The notes under the pieces: generated by a model
What the model was told of the DNA's origin: nothing
Databases searched by the model: none
Seen by the model: the letters and a program-made list of their open reading frames with translations, nothing else
Translations under genes and position numbers: made by a program
DNA from: Bdellovibrionales bacterium
Lineage (GTDB): Bacteria; Bdellovibrionota; Bdellovibrionia; Bdellovibrionales; UBA1609
Assembly: GCA_013216195.1 (NCBI GenBank)
Contig: JABSOQ010000006.1
Span: 1-57,822, forward strand
Length of the DNA: 57,822 bases
Reading direction: 5' to 3'
Shown here: piece by piece, positions 42,908 through 52,270 of the stretch
How the letters are laid out: every line of letters starts with the position of its first letter
Numbering within the stretch: position 1 is the first letter of the stretch

Positions 42908-44242
42908 ATGAAGATTAGCCGTCGTGGCTTTTTGAGCGCCACAGCGCTGTGGGGTGCCAGTTATGCTGAACGCTCTGCAGCCTTCACACAAAAAATTCGA
43001 GATCAACGATACGCAATCTGCCAAGGTGCAACAGACTCAAGTTCAACTACCATAAGCGCTCTTGTGCCAAACAATGCCGAGTACGACGTCATAGTGACAG
43101 GTAGTCAGGGCGAGCGCATCCAACAGGTAGCACTGGCGGTTCATCAAAGAGATCACTCTGATTCGAAACTGCTTCAACTTACGATCACGGGTTTGCAACC
43201 GGGCCGAGACTATCAGCTCGCGATAGCGAGATCAGATAGCTCTTATGTCGAGAGACGGTTTTTTCAGTCGTTAAACCTTAAGAGCGAAAAGGTACGTATC
43301 GCTCTTGCCTCTTGTATGAATGATCACATTCATAGTGCGAGGGTTTGGCAAAGCATGGAGAGACAAAAGCCGGATGCGATTTTTTTTCTTGGCGATGCGG
43401 TTTATGCTGATCACCCAAGCCTTTTCGATCGGCGAACTGCAGATCCTAGGCAGATGTGGGAACGCTTTGTTGAGGCCTGGAGCACACTTGACTTTTACAA
43501 ATGGCCCTCGCTGAAGCCAGTGTTTGCCACTTGGGATGATCACGACTACGGCTCAAATAACTCGAACCGCAAATACCCGCACAAAGAGTATGCTGCCGAG
43601 CACTTCAAAGCCTTTTATGGCCAATTGCCTGACACCACTTCTTTCTTGAAGGGGCCCGGTATCAGTTATGAGCTAAAGGCCTTTGGTCAGCAGTTCTTGT
43701 TTTTGGATGGCAGAACTTTTCGTTCAGAAGCTCGTGCTAGCGAGCAGACCTTCTTTGGCAGAGAGCAGGAAAACTGGCTGTTGCAAAAGCTGTCTGAGGG
43801 GAGTGGGCCAGCTTGGATTGTTTCGGGCAGTCAGTGGTTTGGTGGGTATTTAGAAAAAGAGTCTTATGAGTACTCTCACGGTGATTCTTTTGAGTGGATG
43901 CTTGAGCAACTTGCTGAGGTGACTCGAAATATCAGTTTTGTTTCTGGAGACGTCCACTTTTCAGAAGTGATGGCAATAGAGGAAAGCCTGCTTGGTTACC
44001 CAACTCTAGAGGTAACGGCGAGCTCTATACACAGCCCAACCGTGCCGGGGTGGCACAGGTTGTTCAGCAACCCAAGAAGACTGAGGTCAACAGGGCGGCA
44101 TAATTTTTTAGCCCTCGATTTAGAATTGACTCCAGGAGGCGGGCAGCAAGAGACCATTCGCTCTTTTGGAAAAGGCAGGCGAGCCTTGTTCACTGTCACT
44201 AGGCGAATTGATAGCCAAGGCCGTGTGGAGATCGAAAGCTGA
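42908..44242 (+). CDS. PhoD-like phosphatase with Tat signal
   Basis: 444 residues. The ATG 42908 is preceded by GGGGGGAAG and opens a twin-arginine signal (KISRRGFLSATALWGASYA); a longer frame from 42818 would bury it. The metallophosphatase core has FFLGDAVYADHP, WDDHDYGSNNSNR and SGDVHFSE, as in PhoD-type alkaline phosphatase/phosphodiesterases that use Fe and Ca. An N-terminal Fn3-like region (about 40-120) precedes the core, as usual. It is exported folded through Tat to the periplasm, or beyond, for phosphate scavenging. It ends at an intrinsic terminator. Confidence 0.88.
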   Translation: MKISRRGFLSATALWGASYAERSAAFTQKIRDQRYAICQGATDSSSTTISALVPNNAEYDVIVTGSQGERIQQVALAVHQRDHSDSKLLQLTITGLQPGRDYQLAIARSDSSYVERRFFQSLNLKSEKVRIALASCMNDHIHSARVWQSMERQKPDAIFFLGDAVYADHPSLFDRRTADPRQMWERFVEAWSTLDFYKWPSLKPVFATWDDHDYGSNNSNRKYPHKEYAAEHFKAFYGQLPDTTSFLKGPGISYELKAFGQQFLFLDGRTFRSEARASEQTFFGREQENWLLQKLSEGSGPAWIVSGSQWFGGYLEKESYEYSHGDSFEWMLEQLAEVTRNISFVSGDVHFSEVMAIEESLLGYPTLEVTASSIHSPTVPGWHRLFSNPRRLRSTGRHNFLALDLELTPGGGQQETIRSFGKGRRALFTVTRRIDSQGRVEIES

Positions 44243-44280
44243 TCAGTTTTCTTTTAGAATCAAATGTTTGAGAGAAACGA

Positions 44281-44304
44281 AAGCCTCCTGCGGGAGGCTT
44301 TTTT
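44281..44304. terminator. Intrinsic terminator after the PhoD-like gene
   Basis: AAGCCTCC (44281-44288) pairs with GGAGGCTT (44293-44300) around a 4-base loop and is followed by TTTT. It lies between two converging genes. Confidence 0.88.
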
Positions 44305-44305
44305 G

Positions 44306-45004
44306 TTAAATGGTTTCGAGACTCGGGAGTGTCGGTAGCTCTTCATCGAATTGCTGAATCGCTGGCAGAGCAAGAGTTTGAGAGCAGGGGTCTGAGGCGT
44401 GGTTCAGTAAAAAGGTGTTTAGGTCAATGGCATCTTCAAGTTCGATATTTAACATTTTGGCTCGGTCGTGAGCTGGCATTCCAACCAAGACCGGAGACTC
44501 TCCAGCGCCACCCTCGCCATCACAGCTGTCTTTGATAAGTCTTAGAGCGTGATGTTGAACCGACCCGGGGGCATCTTTCAGCGCCGCAAAAACTTCAGGC
44601 TTGATGCTCTCATCTTGTGCTTGCTGCATTCGAATTTCGACGCGCAAACTCTGACCATCAGCATTTGGCTCGACGCTGACCTCACGGTCAGAGCCGCACT
44701 CTCGGCTTATGTACGATTGAAGTTCGCTCTGCACGTGGCCCATTATCACAGAGATGTCATAACTGTTTTGCGCTGAAAGCGAACTGTAGAGGTTGGTATC
44801 TGTGCTAAGTAGAGCATCACTCAAGCAAGAGCTTGCATCGAACCCGATTCTAGAGAAAATCTGCACTCGGTTAGAGCAGAAATTATTGCCAATGGCTCTC
44901 TTGGCTTGCTCCAAGCCACAGGTGTTTGCAAAACCTTGTGCGCTCTGTTGGGCCAGTGCTGCACCAGTGAACAAACTCAAAAAGATCATTACGAGGTTTT
45001 TCAT
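44306..45004 (-). CDS. Secreted protein, unknown
   Basis: 232 residues; the ATG has GAGGAGG-like purines upstream. Signal peptide MKNLVMIFLSLFTGAALAQQ. The mature protein is acidic and has seven cysteines (TCGL, FCSN, SSCL, RECG, DSCD and DPCS among them), suggesting a disulfide-stabilised periplasmic or extracellular domain. No family recognised. It ends at the terminator shared with the PhoD-like gene. Confidence 0.7.
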   Translation of the reverse strand: MKNLVMIFLSLFTGAALAQQSAQGFANTCGLEQAKRAIGNNFCSNRVQIFSRIGFDASSCLSDALLSTDTNLYSSLSAQNSYDISVIMGHVQSELQSYISRECGSDREVSVEPNADGQSLRVEIRMQQAQDESIKPEVFAALKDAPGSVQHHALRLIKDSCDGEGGAGESPVLVGMPAHDRAKMLNIELEDAIDLNTFLLNHASDPCSQTLALPAIQQFDEELPTLPSLETI

Positions 45005-45210
45005 TTAGCCTCCTCCTCACTCTCTCACTTCTATATATTGCAAGCGTGCCAGGCCGGTTTTGCCCTCAGAAACTGTCAAAGCCAGTGCGAGATTAGGGGG
45101 AGCTCTGGCTAAGTGTCTGAAAACACTTAAGAAAAGGTGTCTAACTGTTAGAGGCTCAAAAGTGACCAAAGAGGGCAAATAGCAAATTGAAGGTAAGTTA
45201 AATCAGGTAC

Positions 45211-45936
45211 TTACAAGGGGTGACGATTCAGCACTTGCAGCACGACTCTGCGGTTCTGGCCTTGGTTTTCGATGATGGGCTGGCCATCTTCGCCTCGGTG
45301 GGGCAGCTTAGGGCGAGTCTCTCCAAAACCGATGGTCATGATTTGATCTCTTCCGAAACCTTTTTGCTCGAATAGGCGCGCTACTGCACCGGCTCGAAGC
45401 GCTGAAAGCTCCCAGTTACTAGCAACTACACCTTTTTTTATTGGTACGTCATCAGTGTGACCTTCAATTAAGAACTTTTTGTCGCCTGCATTTACATCGA
45501 GTATGCCGACAATCTCTTTCATGAGAGATGTGGCATTGTCTTTCAATGCTATCGAGCCAGAATCAAAAAACAGGGTACCTTTAAAAATGAGTTTAATCCC
45601 CGTCTTCTTCACAACAGTCTCAACTTGGTCCTCGAGGCCTTTTTCTTTGATAACCGCATCGATCTTTTTTGCAAGCTTCTTGTAGGGCTCTTCAACCTCG
45701 CCTTTAAAGTACTTGGCGGTTTGATCGCCGACGTCTGCAAATTTTTGCTCATCAAAGTTTGCCATTGAAGTCATGAGAGCAAAGAACCCCATAAGAAGAG
45801 TCATCAAATCAGCGTAGCTGATTAGCCAGATGCCCTCTGAATCTTCGTGTCCACCCGAATGGCCTTCATCAAAGTCGATGAGCCCGTGCTCTTCGCTTTC
45901 TTCTCCAACCATGTCTAAGGGGTTTGCGTCGCTCAT
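45211..45936 (-). CDS. motB: Flagellar stator protein MotB
   Basis: 241 residues; ATG preceded by AGGAA, 12 bases after the motA stop. One N-terminal membrane helix contains the proton-binding Asp in SYADLMTLLMGFFALM. The C-terminal OmpA-like peptidoglycan-binding domain has IEGHTDDVPIKKGVVASNWELSALRAGAVARLFEQKG. With MotA it forms the ion-driven stator that anchors to the cell wall. No flagellar structural genes are in the window, so a specialised or second stator pair is possible. Confidence 0.92.
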   Translation of the reverse strand: MSDANPLDMVGEESEEHGLIDFDEGHSGGHEDSEGIWLISYADLMTLLMGFFALMTSMANFDEQKFADVGDQTAKYFKGEVEEPYKKLAKKIDAVIKEKGLEDQVETVVKKTGIKLIFKGTLFFDSGSIALKDNATSLMKEIVGILDVNAGDKKFLIEGHTDDVPIKKGVVASNWELSALRAGAVARLFEQKGFGRDQIMTIGFGETRPKLPHRGEDGQPIIENQGQNRRVVLQVLNRHPL

Positions 45937-45948
45937 AAATTATTCCTG

Positions 45949-46761
45949 TTAAGCTGCTTCTGCTTGTTCTGCAGATTCAGAACTTTGGTCAACTAAATCT
46001 CTCTCAGAAGGAAGAAGGTAACTTTTGATATTTTCTTCTACGAGAAGAGGGTGCTTTTTTAATCGAATCAGTTTGATTCCGTCGATCACCATTGATCTGA
46101 CTGTTTTATCTGTTCTGTTGTGTTTGGCCAGATTCTCACCAAGTGGGATCAAGATAAAGTTCGCAAATGCGATACCGTACATTGTTGCCACAAGAGCAAC
46201 AGCCATAGCAGGACCAACACCTTTAATGGCATCAGCACCACCTAGACTCTGCATGAGCGCGATCATTCCAACCACTGCACCGAGGAGACCAAAGGCAGGG
46301 GGGAACTTGGCGAGGGTGTTGAACACGTTTGAATCTTCTTCATAACGCTTAAAGTGAGTTTGAGCTCTCTTCATTAAAATGGTGTCAATGTCCCCCGCAC
46401 TCAGACCACCTTGCACCATGAGTTCAACTGCTTCTCTAAGAAAGTGAGTTTTGATCTCGGGTAGCTTTGTTTCCAGATAGTTAGGATCCTCACGGTAACC
46501 GCGTGATAAGTCTACAATTTCAGCGATAACTGATTGATAGACTGGGGTTGTTCCTCGAATCACTCTGGTTATGATCACACGAAGCATGGAGATCATTTTA
46601 CCGAATGAAAAACTAGTGAGTGCAGCCGCAAGAGTTCCACCAATCACAATCATAAAGGCGTGATAGTCTAAGAAGACGGACATATCCTTTACTGATGTTG
46701 CCATAGTCGCAATCAGTACAGTAATCGCAAGGGTGATACCTGTAATAGATGAGTAATTCAC
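45949..46761 (-). CDS. motA: Flagellar stator protein MotA
   Basis: 270 residues starting at GTG, with AGGAGG 7 bases upstream. Four membrane helices occur in the MotA arrangement. The large cytoplasmic loop carries the charged rotor-contact stretch (SRGYREDPNYLETKLPEIKTHFLREA), and helices 3-4 contain FPPAFGLLGAVVGMIALMQSLGG and MAVALVATMYGIAFANFI. It forms the proton channel with MotB. The pair is divergent from the GYF-domain gene. Confidence 0.93.
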   Translation of the reverse strand: MNYSSITGITLAITVLIATMATSVKDMSVFLDYHAFMIVIGGTLAAALTSFSFGKMISMLRVIITRVIRGTTPVYQSVIAEIVDLSRGYREDPNYLETKLPEIKTHFLREAVELMVQGGLSAGDIDTILMKRAQTHFKRYEEDSNVFNTLAKFPPAFGLLGAVVGMIALMQSLGGADAIKGVGPAMAVALVATMYGIAFANFILIPLGENLAKHNRTDKTVRSMVIDGIKLIRLKKHPLLVEENIKSYLLPSERDLVDQSSESAEQAEAA

Positions 46762-46919
46762 AATTCATCCTCCTAAAGTCTTATCGGCCTTCAAAATGAA
46801 CCATCGAGTCCAGAACTGGCTATGACAAGGGTCTAGGAGATCAGGATCCTCGGCCAGCTCTCACAACTTTGAAGTCTGGTCGAGGTGTTACGCCCCGCAA
46901 TTTGATGTAACCTTACTAT

Positions 46920-48308
46920 ATGGAGATAGAAAACCAAAAGCCTGTTCCTATGAATCTCGATGCCATTGAAATGTCTGGTGATCAGAAGGAGTGGTACGTT
47001 TACCGAGACGACAAACACTTTGGGCCCTTCAGTGTAAAGTGGATCCAGGAGTTTCTTGAGGCTGGAGCTCTAAGCCGAGAGCATTTCATTTGGAGACCCG
47101 GTCTGCAAGACTGGAAGTCGATTGAGCACTTTGAAAACTTTCGAGCTTATCTGAATGATCAAAGCCAACAGGCGATGTCAGATCTCGATTTCGAAAATAT
47201 GTTAAGAGTCGAAGACTACCGAGAGAGAGAGTTGGGTTCGCCAACTCACCCAATTCGCTGGGGTGCTCAGATCACTGAGCCTTTGCTTGAGTCAATGAGT
47301 CCGACTCAAATTCGAATTGGCTGGAACCGCTTTCATGCCGCTGTTCAAAATGGAGCTAGAACCTTTGGTTCGTGGTCTATCAAAAGCAAACTCCTGGCGG
47401 CAGTCGTGGGTATTGCGGCTATCGGAGCCCTGAACTTGAGCCTTATGGACTTCCAGTTCACGCCTCAAGAAAGAGCAATCTACGAGGCCATGAATCAGAA
47501 GTCACAAAACCTTGCGGATCAGATCTTAGATGAGGGCGAGGCGATGGCAGGTGTTTTGCCTTCACTACAGCCTTCAGAGTTCGTTATCGTCACTAATGAG
47601 ACGATGATGTCGAACAAGTTTGAGATCACTCTTGAAGGTGTGACAGGCACTCTTGTGGGTATACCCAATTTTCGCACTCGCCTTGAGATCGAGAACGGCA
47701 CAGCCCTTCATAAATTCTCTAATGCCGGTGTCTCTCTAGACCCTTTGCCTCCAGGTCAGTACTTTTTGAAGTGGAAGTGTTTAGATTGCGGGGAGGCGAA
47801 CCCACTCGTTGGCGAGTCAGCTGTATCTCAACTGTTCTTCGTAGACAAAGGCCTTTATAGGCAAAAACTCAAAGCCTACGAGGGGTCATATTTGGCTCAA
47901 GCCGGGCTTGAAAAAGATGAGCTCAAGCAGCTACACGCGGCTCTCCAGCAGCATTTTGATTTTACAATTGGTGAGTTTTCTCGAATTAACAAATTCTCTG
48001 GAGAACGACGTCGCAACCTTTGGGGCTTGCACACGCCTGAATGGCAAAAAGATCAGGGAGAATTTAAAAAGATATTCTCAAGCTTAGCCGATCCTCAGTT
48101 TTTGAATCAGCTTGTCTATAGAGACATCTATCAAGAGCTTGGTCGAGTCAGTGAAGACATTGGAAGACTGCAGTACCTGCAATCTCGTGTTTTCCAGAAT
48201 GAATCTGTTAATGAACTTTCTCAGGCATCATTACTTAGTGACAAGCTGCAAAAGCGACTTACGAAGTTGAGGTCTGAGGTTATGGGGTTAGACAGGAAGT
48301 CTAACTGA
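46920..48308 (+). CDS. GYF_2-domain membrane protein
   Basis: 462 residues. The N-terminus (about 25-75) is a GYF_2 domain: EWYVYRDDKHFGPFSVKWIQEFLEAGALSREHFIWRPGLQDWKSIE, the family signature of a short W-x-V, GPF and final W. One membrane helix lies at about 155-178 (KLLAAVVGIAAIGALNL), so the GYF domain is cytoplasmic. The following 280 residues are extracytoplasmic: a beta-rich domain, then a helical domain. GYF_2 domains bind proline-rich peptides; notably the next protein ends in PLPPLPPKK. No ribosome binding site is seen at the ATG, and starts at 46950 or 46971 are possible. Confidence 0.7.
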   Translation: MEIENQKPVPMNLDAIEMSGDQKEWYVYRDDKHFGPFSVKWIQEFLEAGALSREHFIWRPGLQDWKSIEHFENFRAYLNDQSQQAMSDLDFENMLRVEDYRERELGSPTHPIRWGAQITEPLLESMSPTQIRIGWNRFHAAVQNGARTFGSWSIKSKLLAAVVGIAAIGALNLSLMDFQFTPQERAIYEAMNQKSQNLADQILDEGEAMAGVLPSLQPSEFVIVTNETMMSNKFEITLEGVTGTLVGIPNFRTRLEIENGTALHKFSNAGVSLDPLPPGQYFLKWKCLDCGEANPLVGESAVSQLFFVDKGLYRQKLKAYEGSYLAQAGLEKDELKQLHAALQQHFDFTIGEFSRINKFSGERRRNLWGLHTPEWQKDQGEFKKIFSSLADPQFLNQLVYRDIYQELGRVSEDIGRLQYLQSRVFQNESVNELSQASLLSDKLQKRLTKLRSEVMGLDRKSN

Positions 48309-48408
48309 ACAATTGATGTTTTAGCCTAACGTCGCAATCTGGCACACGTGCATAAAGTGTCAGAATGAAACGACCGATGCTAAAGAGTACAAATTGTTAA
48401 GGAAAGTC

Positions 48409-51400
48409 ATGGAAGATTCAAATTTCTCTAAAGAGAACGGCCGCAATAAAATTACAAATATCGCTCACGGTGAAGCCATCGAACGCAAACCAGAAGCCTC
48501 TTCTGAAGCGATAGAGAAGATCGACTTTGCAGGCGAGAACCTCTCATTCATGCAAAAAGAGATCGACAATCTGAAACAGATTAAGACTCAACTTGAGCAT
48601 CAGCGGGAGAGAGTGAGAACTGAGAACCAGAAACTCACACAATCACTAGCGACAGAGCGAAAAAAGGCTCGCGATCTTGTAGATCAATCTGAGAGATCTC
48701 TTTATAGAGTATTCGAATTAGAAGAAGAGCTCAAATCTACCAGCCATAGGCTGAAGTCTCTAAAAGAAGAGGCCCACCAAAAGCAAAACCAACTCGATCA
48801 GCTTCGAGTTGAACTTTCAGAAAACGAAGACCGGCTCTTGCAACTGCAAGGTGACAATGAGTCTCTGCAGTTGACTACAAACTCTCAACGTCAGCGCATT
48901 GTTGAGCTTGAGGCAGAGGTCATAGAGCTGCGGTCTGAGCAAAAAAGAGTCTCACAAGTTTTAGATGAGAAGATGGACGCCATTGAGCAAGAGAAAAGCT
49001 CTTCGAGTGTCGAGTTGTCACGCTTGACTCGTGAGGTGGAAGACAAAACGGCTGAGATCACAGCCTTTCGTGAGAGCGTGCAGTCAGAGAAACAACGCAC
49101 TCAAAAACTGAAAGATTTGGGCGAAAAGCAACAAGAGACCATTCAAGGCCTCGAGGAGCGCGTTGAGTTTCTGGGTGGTCAGTTGGATCGCTGGAAAAGT
49201 TACGGTGCTGAGCGTGATGATCTTATTGATAGCAAAGAGCGGGAGCTTGATGTCTTCAGACAAGAGATTGTCACTTTAAAAGAGCAGATCACTGATCAAA
49301 AGATGAGCTTCAAAAAAGCTTTGCAGACAGAGAAGTACTCACTTGAAGACAATCTTAGCTCAGCTCAAAAAGCACATGCTGAGATCGAATTTCGTTTTGC
49401 AAATGCCAAAGAGGCTTGGTTAGAAGAGAGTCGTAAGTTCCAAAAAGAAATTGAAGAAAAAGATGACCAAATTATTGGTCTCGAGCAGCGTGTTGCTTTC
49501 GATGCTGAGCGATTTGAAGCCAAGCTTGAATCAGTTCAGATCGACAATCAGCGAGAAAAAGAGCGATTGCAAGAGAGAATAGACAACTTGATTGCTCACA
49601 GAGATGAGGAGCTTAAGAAACTCGAAGACTCTTGGAGAGAAAAATCAGCTGGGCAACAGACCGAAGCCAAATCGAGACTTGAAGAGTTTAGAGAAAGCGC
49701 CAAGCGAGAAGCCGAAGAGAAATTACAAGATCTACGAACTCAGCTTGCAGAGGTTAAAGAGCACAACCGTTTACAGGTCGTTGGCTTGAAGCAGGAGAAT
49801 ATTGAAAAAATCAAACAGCTTGAAAGCGACTATGAGCAAAGGTTGGCTCAAGTTGAAGAAATTCGTCAAAAGCGAATTGAGGAGCTGTCTGAAGAACTGG
49901 CTGACACGAAAAGCCGTGTCGAGTCTGATCGAAGCGGGCTGGTTTCAGAGCTTGAAAAGTCAGCTGAGCAAAAAATCGCTCGCATTGAGAAAGAGGCCGC
50001 AACCACTATTAGCAGAATGAAGTCAGACTATGAGGAGCAGTTAAAAGAATCCGAGAATCAGGCTGCTAAGAGTTTGCAAAGAATCAAAGATGAGCAACGT
50101 GTCATCATTGAAGAGCTAAAGGCTCAGCACTTTGCCGCTCAAGAGAGAGCCAGGCAAGACCGCGCCGAGGCGATTGAAGTTCTGCAAAGTGAACACGCCC
50201 AGATTATTGAGAGCATAAAGGCAGAGCGCGATCAGAGCCTTAAAAACCTTACCGATGAGAAAGACGGCGAGATCAGACGCCTTACAGCTGAGCTTGAAGA
50301 AATTGAAGGCCGCGTTGGCGAGAAACTCTCACTTGAGATTCAGAACATGAAGCTTCGACATTCAGAAGCTATGGAAAAGGCTGAAAAACAGCATCAAAGC
50401 GAGATGCAAAGAGTGCGTGCTGAGCACTCTGAACGCTTTGCGGAGCTCGAGCGAGCGAGCACTGAGTCTATCAACCAGATTCAGCAAGAGCGTGATGAAA
50501 TCTTGAGTGAGCTAAAGGCTGAACATCAACATCAAATCGCCAGTCTGACTGAGACCTTTGAGCGCAAGATCTCTGAAGAAAGTGAAAAGTTTCAGGGCAT
50601 CAAGCAAGAGCTTCAGACCAAGTTGAATGAGGCAGTTTCTACTTCTAAAGTTGAAATCAATGGCGAAAAGGCGAGGCATGCTGAGATTGAGCGTGGGCTA
50701 ACAGACCAAATTCGTGATTTGAACTCAGAATTCGCAACAGAGCGAAATCTTGTCGTTCAGCTGAGAGAGCGAATTGAAGAATTGAAAGAAACGGTACGCT
50801 TCACCAATGAAAAATCAGAGAAGCAAATCGAAACATTGAATCAAAAGCTCCAGCAATCTTCTGAACGTGTTCTCGATTTGCGGGCAACCCTTAAAGATTC
50901 AGCTGCACAAGCTCTTCGCGAGCACGAAGTCGAAATTGCCGAGTTGAAAGAGTCTTACGATGCGAAAATTCGTGAGCAGCTTGAAGAAACTCACAGTGAG
51001 CGTGAAGCTATTGAGCAAGACAAGCGCAAGACGATTGGTAAGCTTCAAATGGAACTGAAGCAAGTGCGGCGTGAACTCGAAGAGAGCCGGGAGGCTTTCA
51101 AGCAATTTGAAGGCAGTGCCAACCTTCGCGATGAAACCAATACAGCCAAGATCAAAAATCTCAAAGAGCAGCACAATGCACTCATGGCTGAAAAGCGCGA
51201 GTTAGATAAAAGAGCCGCTGATCTGGGTGGGGAACTTGAAAAGGTAAAGAATCTGCACCGTGTTGCCAAAACTGAAATCAAAGACCTTGAGCAAAGAAAG
51301 CAGGAGTTCAAACAAAAAGCTGCAGAAGCCAGAGCTGAAGTAAAAGCCGCTGGTCAGCATATTGAAGCAGTTAAAAAGTCGCAGCAGGCGTTAGAAAATG

Positions 51401-52122
51401 AGATGAACTCTCGCGAAGAAGCTTCAGACAAGACTCAGGCTGATTTGAATAGAGTGATAGAGGCAAAAGCTTCAGAGATTGAGAAACACAAAGAAGATGC
51501 GGCTGAATTTAAGACTCGCATTGAGAGTTTGCAGGCTGAGATTCAAAAGCTCGAGGCCAGAGCTCGCGAGGCAGAAGAGTTGAGAGGCCAGCTAAGTGAA
51601 GCGAATGCCAAGGTTGCTGTGTTTGAGAAGCAATCTGATTCGCTTAAGGCTGGTTTAGTAAAGGTCGACAAAGAGCTAGACTCTCTATCTGATCAGAAGA
51701 AAGAGATGGAGCTGAATGAAATCAACATGAAGTCTGAGTTCGAGCGCTTAAAATCTCGTGAATCTCAAATGAGTCAGTTCACAAAGCAGCTCGATGAGCA
51801 AAAAGCAGAGCTCAAGAAGTTTGCAAAGCGTTTGGCCTATGAGATCAAGTCGTCTAAAGCTTTCCATCCGTTAAGGTCGTTGCTAAAGCTAACCGAAGCC
51901 GAGATCTCGAGCCTTGAGGTGAAACTTAGCAAAACAGCTCCTTTGGCTGTTGAAAGGGCGCCTCTCCAAGCACAGTTTGAAAAGCTTGTGCATCAGAGAG
52001 ACATGATTAAAAAGTCGATTGCCCAGTCAGAGATCGAGATTGAAAAACAGGCAAGGGACGTTGTGGCCCTAACCCAAAGGTCAGTCTTGGTGCCACTGCC
52101 ACCATTGCCACCTAAAAAATAG
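48409..52122 (+). CDS. 1237-residue coiled-coil protein
   Basis: Start at the ATG 48409 with AAGGA upstream. Almost the whole chain from about residue 40 to 1200 is Glu/Lys/Gln/Leu-rich heptad sequence. There is no Walker A motif, no hinge domain and no signal or membrane segment, so it is not an SMC ATPase. It would form a rod of well over 100 nm if fully extended. The C-terminus is the proline-rich PLPPLPPLPPKK-type tail, a plausible ligand for the GYF_2 domain of the preceding gene. A cytoskeletal or scaffold role is inference. Confidence 0.75.
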   Translation: MEDSNFSKENGRNKITNIAHGEAIERKPEASSEAIEKIDFAGENLSFMQKEIDNLKQIKTQLEHQRERVRTENQKLTQSLATERKKARDLVDQSERSLYRVFELEEELKSTSHRLKSLKEEAHQKQNQLDQLRVELSENEDRLLQLQGDNESLQLTTNSQRQRIVELEAEVIELRSEQKRVSQVLDEKMDAIEQEKSSSSVELSRLTREVEDKTAEITAFRESVQSEKQRTQKLKDLGEKQQETIQGLEERVEFLGGQLDRWKSYGAERDDLIDSKERELDVFRQEIVTLKEQITDQKMSFKKALQTEKYSLEDNLSSAQKAHAEIEFRFANAKEAWLEESRKFQKEIEEKDDQIIGLEQRVAFDAERFEAKLESVQIDNQREKERLQERIDNLIAHRDEELKKLEDSWREKSAGQQTEAKSRLEEFRESAKREAEEKLQDLRTQLAEVKEHNRLQVVGLKQENIEKIKQLESDYEQRLAQVEEIRQKRIEELSEELADTKSRVESDRSGLVSELEKSAEQKIARIEKEAATTISRMKSDYEEQLKESENQAAKSLQRIKDEQRVIIEELKAQHFAAQERARQDRAEAIEVLQSEHAQIIESIKAERDQSLKNLTDEKDGEIRRLTAELEEIEGRVGEKLSLEIQNMKLRHSEAMEKAEKQHQSEMQRVRAEHSERFAELERASTESINQIQQERDEILSELKAEHQHQIASLTETFERKISEESEKFQGIKQELQTKLNEAVSTSKVEINGEKARHAEIERGLTDQIRDLNSEFATERNLVVQLRERIEELKETVRFTNEKSEKQIETLNQKLQQSSERVLDLRATLKDSAAQALREHEVEIAELKESYDAKIREQLEETHSEREAIEQDKRKTIGKLQMELKQVRRELEESREAFKQFEGSANLRDETNTAKIKNLKEQHNALMAEKRELDKRAADLGGELEKVKNLHRVAKTEIKDLEQRKQEFKQKAAEARAEVKAAGQHIEAVKKSQQALENEMNSREEASDKTQADLNRVIEAKASEIEKHKEDAAEFKTRIESLQAEIQKLEARAREAEELRGQLSEANAKVAVFEKQSDSLKAGLVKVDKELDSLSDQKKEMELNEINMKSEFERLKSRESQMSQFTKQLDEQKAELKKFAKRLAYEIKSSKAFHPLRSLLKLTEAEISSLEVKLSKTAPLAVERAPLQAQFEKLVHQRDMIKKSIAQSEIEIEKQARDVVALTQRSVLVPLPPLPPKK

Positions 52123-52160
52123 TCGAGTTCATAATAAAAGATGACTAACAGTAGGTCGTG

Positions 52161-52186
52161 CCTGAGCCCTTCCAAGGGCCAGGTTT
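52161..52186 (+). terminator. Weak terminator-like hairpin after the coiled-coil gene
   Basis: CCTG-A-GCCCT (52161-52170) pairs with AGGGC-CAGG (52175-52183) around TCCA, with one bulged A, and is followed by TTTA. The short T-run makes it weak; partial read-through into the LysM gene is likely. Confidence 0.4.
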
Positions 52187-52270
52187 ATGGGGCCTAGGTC
52201 TTGAAGTGGCCCGACCATGGCCTAAATTCACAGCCGTTTGTATTAAGACTAGCCTAGCCTCGCCGATAGC

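Noticed and set aside
45111..45128. AAGTGT/ACACTT hairpin downstream of motB
   Set aside because: A 6-bp stem without a T-run in a 206-bp gap is weak evidence for a terminator or regulator.
48409..52122. SMC or Rad50-type ATPase
   Set aside because: No Walker A/B, signature or hinge; coiled coil from near the start to near the end.
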